A DNA stretch of 64,000 bases. It comes from Acidimangrovimonas pyrenivorans (GTDB lineage Bacteria > Pseudomonadota > Alphaproteobacteria > Rhodobacterales > Rhodobacteraceae). The stretch is from NCBI RefSeq assembly GCF_042643245.1, contig NZ_JBHRSK010000004.1:186001-250000 (forward strand), given 5' to 3'. The translations under genes and the position numbers were made by a program. Of this stretch, positions 60,233 through 64,000 are shown in pieces (the stretch's first letter is position 1; every line of letters begins with the position of its first letter). The notes under the pieces were generated by a model. The model did not search any database. It saw only the letters and a list, made by a program, of their open reading frames with translations, and was not told where the DNA came from.

Positions 60233-61237
60233 ATGGCGCGCAGCCCCCTCCCGGCGGCCCTTCGGGGCCTGCGGATCCCGGCGGTGGCCTCGCCGCTGTT
60301 CATCGTTTCGGGGCCGGATCTGGTCATCGCCCAGTGCAAGGCCGGCATCGTCGGCTCCTTTCCGGCGCTGAACGCGCGGGAAAAGGACGGCGAGCCGGTG
60401 ATGCTGGAAGCCTGGCTGAAACGGATCACCGAGGAACTCGACCGTCACAACCAGGCCAATCCGGACCGGCCGGCGGCGCCCTTCGCCGTCAACCAGATCG
60501 TCCACCGCTCGAATGCGAGGCTGGAGCGGGATCTGGAAATCTGCGCCCGCTGGAAGGTGCCGATCTGGATCACCTCTCTCGGCGCCCGGCCCGAGGTCAA
60601 CGAGGCCGCCCATTCCTGCGGCGGCATCGCCCTGCATGACGTGATCAACAACACCTTCGCCCGCAAGGCCATCGACAAGGGCGCCGACGGTCTGATCGCG
60701 GTGGCGGCGGGGGCGGGCGGCCATGCCGGGCCGCAATCGCCCTTCGCCCTGGTGCGCGAGATCCGCGCGTGGTTCGACGGCCCACTGTTGCTGTCAGGCG
60801 CCATCGCCACCGGCGAGGCGCTGCTGGCGGCGCAGGTGATCGGCGCCGACCTCGGCTATATCGGCTCGGCCTTCATCGCCACGGACGAGGCCAATGCCGA
60901 CCCGGACTACAAGCGGATGCTGGTCGAGAGCGGGGCCGAGGACATCGTCACCTCGACCCTCTTCACCGGCATCTCGGGCAACTACCTCAAGCCGTCGATC
61001 GCCCGTGCCGGGCTCGACCCGGACAATCTTGCCCATGCCGATCCTTCGTCGATGAATTTCCGCGAGGGTTCGGCCAAGCCCAAGGCGTGGAAGGAAATCT
61101 GGGGCGCCGGGCAGGGAATCGGGGCGATCGATTCGATCGGCCCGGCCGCCGGCGTCGTCGACCGCATCGAAACCGAATATCGCGCGGCTTTGGCCCGCAC
61201 CGCGGCCCTGGCGGCCGAATATGGAAAAGGAGAGTGA
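60233..61237 (+). CDS. nitronate monooxygenase-family flavoprotein
   Basis: 334 residues of the NMO/2-nitropropane dioxygenase TIM-barrel family. It binds FMN through loops such as GADGLIAVAAGAGGHAGP and GAIATGEALLAA. Members oxidise alkyl nitronates such as propionate 3-nitronate, or act as unrelated flavin enzymes. Presence in acyl-CoA operons is common and its true substrate there is unclear. It starts directly after the thiolase stop. Confidence 0.9.
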   Translation: MARSPLPAALRGLRIPAVASPLFIVSGPDLVIAQCKAGIVGSFPALNAREKDGEPVMLEAWLKRITEELDRHNQANPDRPAAPFAVNQIVHRSNARLERDLEICARWKVPIWITSLGARPEVNEAAHSCGGIALHDVINNTFARKAIDKGADGLIAVAAGAGGHAGPQSPFALVREIRAWFDGPLLLSGAIATGEALLAAQVIGADLGYIGSAFIATDEANADPDYKRMLVESGAEDIVTSTLFTGISGNYLKPSIARAGLDPDNLAHADPSSMNFREGSAKPKAWKEIWGAGQGIGAIDSIGPAAGVVDRIETEYRAALARTAALAAEYGKGE

Positions 61238-61238
61238 G

Positions 61239-62474
61239 ATGGATCTGGGGATGACATCGAAGGTCCGGCCGCTGGTCGAGAAGGTCCGGGCCATGGTCGA
61301 GACCGAGATCGCGCCGCTGAACGAGGAGTTCGAGGCCGAGGTCGGCCGCCACCCCTCGGGCGACCGCTTCAAGCATACCGAGCGCCAGCTCGAAATCCTC
61401 AACGGCCTCAAGGACGAGGCCAAGAAGCGCGGGCTGTGGAACTTCTGGCTGACCGACAGCGACCGGGGCTACGGGTTGACTACCGTCGAATATGCCTACC
61501 TGGCCGAGGAGATGGGCAAGGTCGGCATCGCCGCCGAGGTCTTCAACTGCTCGGCCCCCGATACCGGCAACATGGAGGTGCTGGAACGCTATGGCAGCGA
61601 GGCGCACAAGGAACGCTGGCTGACCCGGCTGCTCGAGGGCGAGATCCGCTCGGCCTACCTGATGACCGAGCCAAATGTCGCCTCTTCCGACGCCACCCAG
61701 ATCTCGCTCCGCGCCACCCGCGACGGCGACGGCTACGTGCTCAACGGTGAGAAATGGTGGGCCTCGGGCGCCGGCGACCCGCGCTGCGCGGTCTATATCG
61801 TCATGGCCTGCACCGACCCGGAGGCGCCGAAGCACGCCCGCCATTCGATGTTCGTCGTCCCCGCCGACACGCCCGGCATCGAGGTGCTGCGGCCGATGGA
61901 GGTGTTCGGCTCGGACGACGCGCCGCACGGCCACATGCATATCCGGATGACGAATGTGAAGGTGCCTGCCGAGGACCTGATCCTGGGCGAGGGCCGCGGC
62001 TTCGAGGTCGCGCAGGGCCGGCTCGGGCCGGGGCGGATTCACCATTGCATGCGGGCGATCGGCCAGGCCGAGAAGGCGCTTGAGATGCTCTGCCGCCGGG
62101 CCACCACCCGCACCGCCTTCGGCAAGAAGCTGGCCGAACTGGGCGCGAACTACGACATCATCGCCAATGCGCGGATGGAGATCGAGATGGCGCGGCTGCT
62201 CTGCCTCAAGGCGGCCTACATGATGGATACCGAGGGCGTGCGCGCCGCCCAGCCCTGGATCAGCCAGATCAAGGTGGTGGCGCCGCTGACGGCGCTCAAG
62301 GTGGTCGACGAGGCGATGCAGATGCATGGCGGCGGCGGCATCAGCCAGGATTACCCGCTGGCCCGGATGTGGACCCATATCCGCACCCTGCGCCTGGCCG
62401 ACGGCCCCGACGCCGTCCACCGCCGCCAGGTGGCGCGGGCCGAGCTGCGCAAATACGTCAACGAGAAGGTCTGA
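61239..62474 (+). CDS. acyl-CoA dehydrogenase family protein (ACAD10/11-like)
   Basis: 411 residues, full FAD-dependent ACAD fold: YLMTEPNVASSDATQI (flavin/substrate loop), RTAFGKKLAELG, and the C-terminal MQMHGGGGISQDYPLARMW. It introduces the alpha-beta double bond of an acyl-CoA and passes electrons to electron-transfer flavoprotein. Adjacent histidine-phosphatase and phosphotransferase genes recall the ACAD10/ACAD11 arrangement. ATG 61239 follows AAGGAGAG; the in-frame ATG at 61221 lies before that ribosome site. Confidence 0.93.
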   Translation: MDLGMTSKVRPLVEKVRAMVETEIAPLNEEFEAEVGRHPSGDRFKHTERQLEILNGLKDEAKKRGLWNFWLTDSDRGYGLTTVEYAYLAEEMGKVGIAAEVFNCSAPDTGNMEVLERYGSEAHKERWLTRLLEGEIRSAYLMTEPNVASSDATQISLRATRDGDGYVLNGEKWWASGAGDPRCAVYIVMACTDPEAPKHARHSMFVVPADTPGIEVLRPMEVFGSDDAPHGHMHIRMTNVKVPAEDLILGEGRGFEVAQGRLGPGRIHHCMRAIGQAEKALEMLCRRATTRTAFGKKLAELGANYDIIANARMEIEMARLLCLKAAYMMDTEGVRAAQPWISQIKVVAPLTALKVVDEAMQMHGGGGISQDYPLARMWTHIRTLRLADGPDAVHRRQVARAELRKYVNEKV

Positions 62475-62476
62475 GC

Positions 62477-63139
62477 GTGGTCGAACTGATCGTCATCCGC
62501 CACGCCCAGGCTTCTTTCGGCGCCGACGACTACGACGTGCTCTCGGAGCTGGGGCACGCGCAGTCGCGGGCGCTGGGGCAGGCGCTGGCGGCGCAGGGGG
62601 TGAAGCCCGATGCGCTGTGGATCGGCGAACAGCGCCGCCATCGCGAGACGCTGGAAGGCGTGGCCGAGGGGCTGGGGCTGGATGCCGCCACGGCGCAGGT
62701 CCATCCCGGCCTCAACGAATTCGACTTCCACGGCCTGCTCGAGGCGCGCTATCGCGGCAGGGACCGGCCCGAGAACCTGCATACCGACCGCACGACCCAT
62801 TTCCGCATCCTGCGCGAGACGGTGCTGGAATGGCAGCAGGGGAAGATCGCCGATCCGCCGGAACCCTGGTCCGACTTCACCGCCCGCATCCGCGCCGCCC
62901 GCGCCGCGATGCTGGAAGGGGCGGGACAGGTGCTGGCGGTCAGTTCCGGCGGCGCCATCGGCCGGATGGTGGCCGAGACGGTCGAGGCGCCGGAGGAGCA
63001 GATGGTCCACCTGCAGCTGCAGATCAAGAACTGCGCCGTCAGCCGCTTCATCGCCGGCCGTTCGCGGCTCTACCTGACCGGCTTCAACGAAACCCCGCAT
63101 ATCGGCGCCGCCACGGCCCATCTGCTGACCTATAGCTGA
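62477..63139 (+). CDS. histidine phosphatase family protein
   Basis: 220 residues, phosphoglycerate-mutase-like fold. The catalytic phospho-histidine is His9 in VIRHAQAS (RHA in place of the commoner RHG), and the second His region is altered, with SSGGAIG where SHGG is usual. Substrate unknown; in this operon it may act on a phosphorylated intermediate or regulator. Start GTG 62477, 2 bases after the dehydrogenase stop. Confidence 0.85.
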   Translation: MVELIVIRHAQASFGADDYDVLSELGHAQSRALGQALAAQGVKPDALWIGEQRRHRETLEGVAEGLGLDAATAQVHPGLNEFDFHGLLEARYRGRDRPENLHTDRTTHFRILRETVLEWQQGKIADPPEPWSDFTARIRAARAAMLEGAGQVLAVSSGGAIGRMVAETVEAPEEQMVHLQLQIKNCAVSRFIAGRSRLYLTGFNETPHIGAATAHLLTYS

Positions 63140-63152
63140 GAAGGAGGGGCGC

Positions 63153-64000
63153 ATGAGTGACACCGCCCAACAGCTTGATACCGAAGCCGTTTCGCGTTGG
63201 CTGACCGAGAAGCTTCCGGGCTTCCGGGGGCCGGTGACGGCCGAGAAATTCGCCGGCGGCCAGTCGAACCCGACCTTCAAGCTGCAAAGCGCGTCCGGTG
63301 CTTACGTTCTGCGCCGCAAGCCACCGGGAACGTTGCTGAAATCGGCCCATGCGGTCGATCGCGAGTTCCGCGTCCAGAAGGCGCTGGCGGGAACCGACGT
63401 GCCGGTCGCCAGGATGCATCTGCTCTGCGAGGACGACAGCGTCATCGGCTCGGCCTTCTACGTCATGGATTACGTCGCGGGCCGCAATTTCGACGACCCG
63501 ACGCTGCCGGGGCTGGACCCGGCGGAGCGCAGCGCGATCTTCGACGAGATGAACCGGGTGCTGGCGGCGATCCATTCGGTCGACCTGCAGGCCGCCGGGC
63601 TCGACGATTACGGCCCGGCCGGCAACTACTACCGGCGCCAGATCGACCGCTGGACCAAGCAGTACCGGGCATCGGAGACCGAGACCATCCCGGCGATGGA
63701 CGAGCTGATGGCCTGGCTCGACGTCAACCTGCCCGAGGATGACGGCCGCCGGACCCTGGTCCACGGCGATTTCCGCATCGACAACATGCTGTTCGCCGCC
63801 GACAGCGCCGATTGCGTCGCCGTGCTGGACTGGGAGCTGTCGACCACCGGTCACCCCTTCGCCGACCTCGCCGCCGTCATCATGCAGTGGCAGCGCCCGC
63901 CGGGGCGCGACGGCCGCGGCCTTGCCGGCGTCGACCGCGCCGCGCTCGGCATTCCCTCGGACGAGGCGTTCATCGCCGCCTATTGCCGCCGCATGGGGGT
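63153..64000 (+). CDS. aminoglycoside-phosphotransferase-type kinase (ACAD10/11 kinase-like), 3' cut
   Basis: 282 complete codons before the window ends; the family is about 340 residues, so roughly the last sixth is missing. The APH/choline-kinase motif is LVHGDFRIDNMLF with His204, Asp206 and Asn211, followed by VLDWELSTTGHPFADLA carrying the metal-binding Asp. In eukaryotic ACAD10/11 such a kinase domain phosphorylates 4-hydroxyacyl-CoAs so the fused dehydrogenase can process them. Adjacency to an acyl-CoA dehydrogenase suggests a similar use here (inference). ATG 63153 follows AAGGAGGGGC. Confidence 0.9.
   Translation, partial: MSDTAQQLDTEAVSRWLTEKLPGFRGPVTAEKFAGGQSNPTFKLQSASGAYVLRRKPPGTLLKSAHAVDREFRVQKALAGTDVPVARMHLLCEDDSVIGSAFYVMDYVAGRNFDDPTLPGLDPAERSAIFDEMNRVLAAIHSVDLQAAGLDDYGPAGNYYRRQIDRWTKQYRASETETIPAMDELMAWLDVNLPEDDGRRTLVHGDFRIDNMLFAADSADCVAVLDWELSTTGHPFADLAAVIMQWQRPPGRDGRGLAGVDRAALGIPSDEAFIAAYCRRMG

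Overview
The window looks like a chromosomal segment of a high-G+C alphaproteobacterium, most likely of the family Rhodobacteraceae. I base this on a 14-gene nuo operon interrupted by the small accessory genes typical of that family, followed by birA-coaX-rnj; on the obgE-proB-proA / chpT / DUF3553 / olsB-olsA block; and on ChpT, ornithine-lipid enzymes and a Hint-domain protein. The genus cannot be fixed from the sequence alone. I see no insertion sequence, prophage, CRISPR array, rRNA or tRNA gene.

Layout. 1-3208: end of a leucine/isovalerate catabolic operon (3-methylcrotonyl-CoA carboxylase biotin subunit, a GST, HMG-CoA lyase, a methylglutaconyl-CoA hydratase-type crotonase), closed by a strong terminator. 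3708-23724: one long run of same-strand, mostly overlapping genes encoding complex I (nuoA-N) with six interspersed small genes (secreted, membrane, DUF5337, zinc-ribbon, lipoprotein and CMD-family), then birA, coaX and rnj. 24012-32367: single genes on both strands (RhlE-like helicase, OsmC protein, RF3, a lipoprotein, a Hint protein, an SDR, an Fbp-type ATPase). 32732-35525: tatABC plus a DUF815 ATPase. 35795-39418: obgE-proB-proA. 39430-42092: chpT divergent from a DUF3553 gene, then olsB-olsA. 42282-47700: a ThiE-like gene, an RNA methylase, heme A synthase, an M32 carboxypeptidase and an acetylpolyamine amidohydrolase. 47807-64000: a large acyl-CoA catabolic region. It holds an acyl-CoA ligase and hydrolase, a branched-chain-type ABC importer (livFGMH plus binding protein, minus strand), and a divergent operon SDR-MaoC-SDR-thiolase-nitronate monooxygenase-acyl-CoA dehydrogenase-histidine phosphatase-phosphotransferase that runs off the end.

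Most interesting. The two promoters that open the acyl-CoA ligase operon (about 48646-48688) and the beta-oxidation-like operon (about 56599-56663) share a TTGTCA -35 box and a 15-bp palindrome of the type TTCTGC-N3-GCRAAA overlapping the -10. This suggests one local regulon for uptake, activation and degradation of an unidentified carboxylic acid. Two families of dispersed, hairpin-rich intergenic repeats are visible, one expanded into a 55-bp tandem array. TatB carries a long basic tail and TatC a strongly acidic tail. Three enzyme-family proteins have substituted signature residues (LivF Walker A Lys to Arg; an SDR lacking Tyr/Lys; a Hint domain with Ser at the Cys position).
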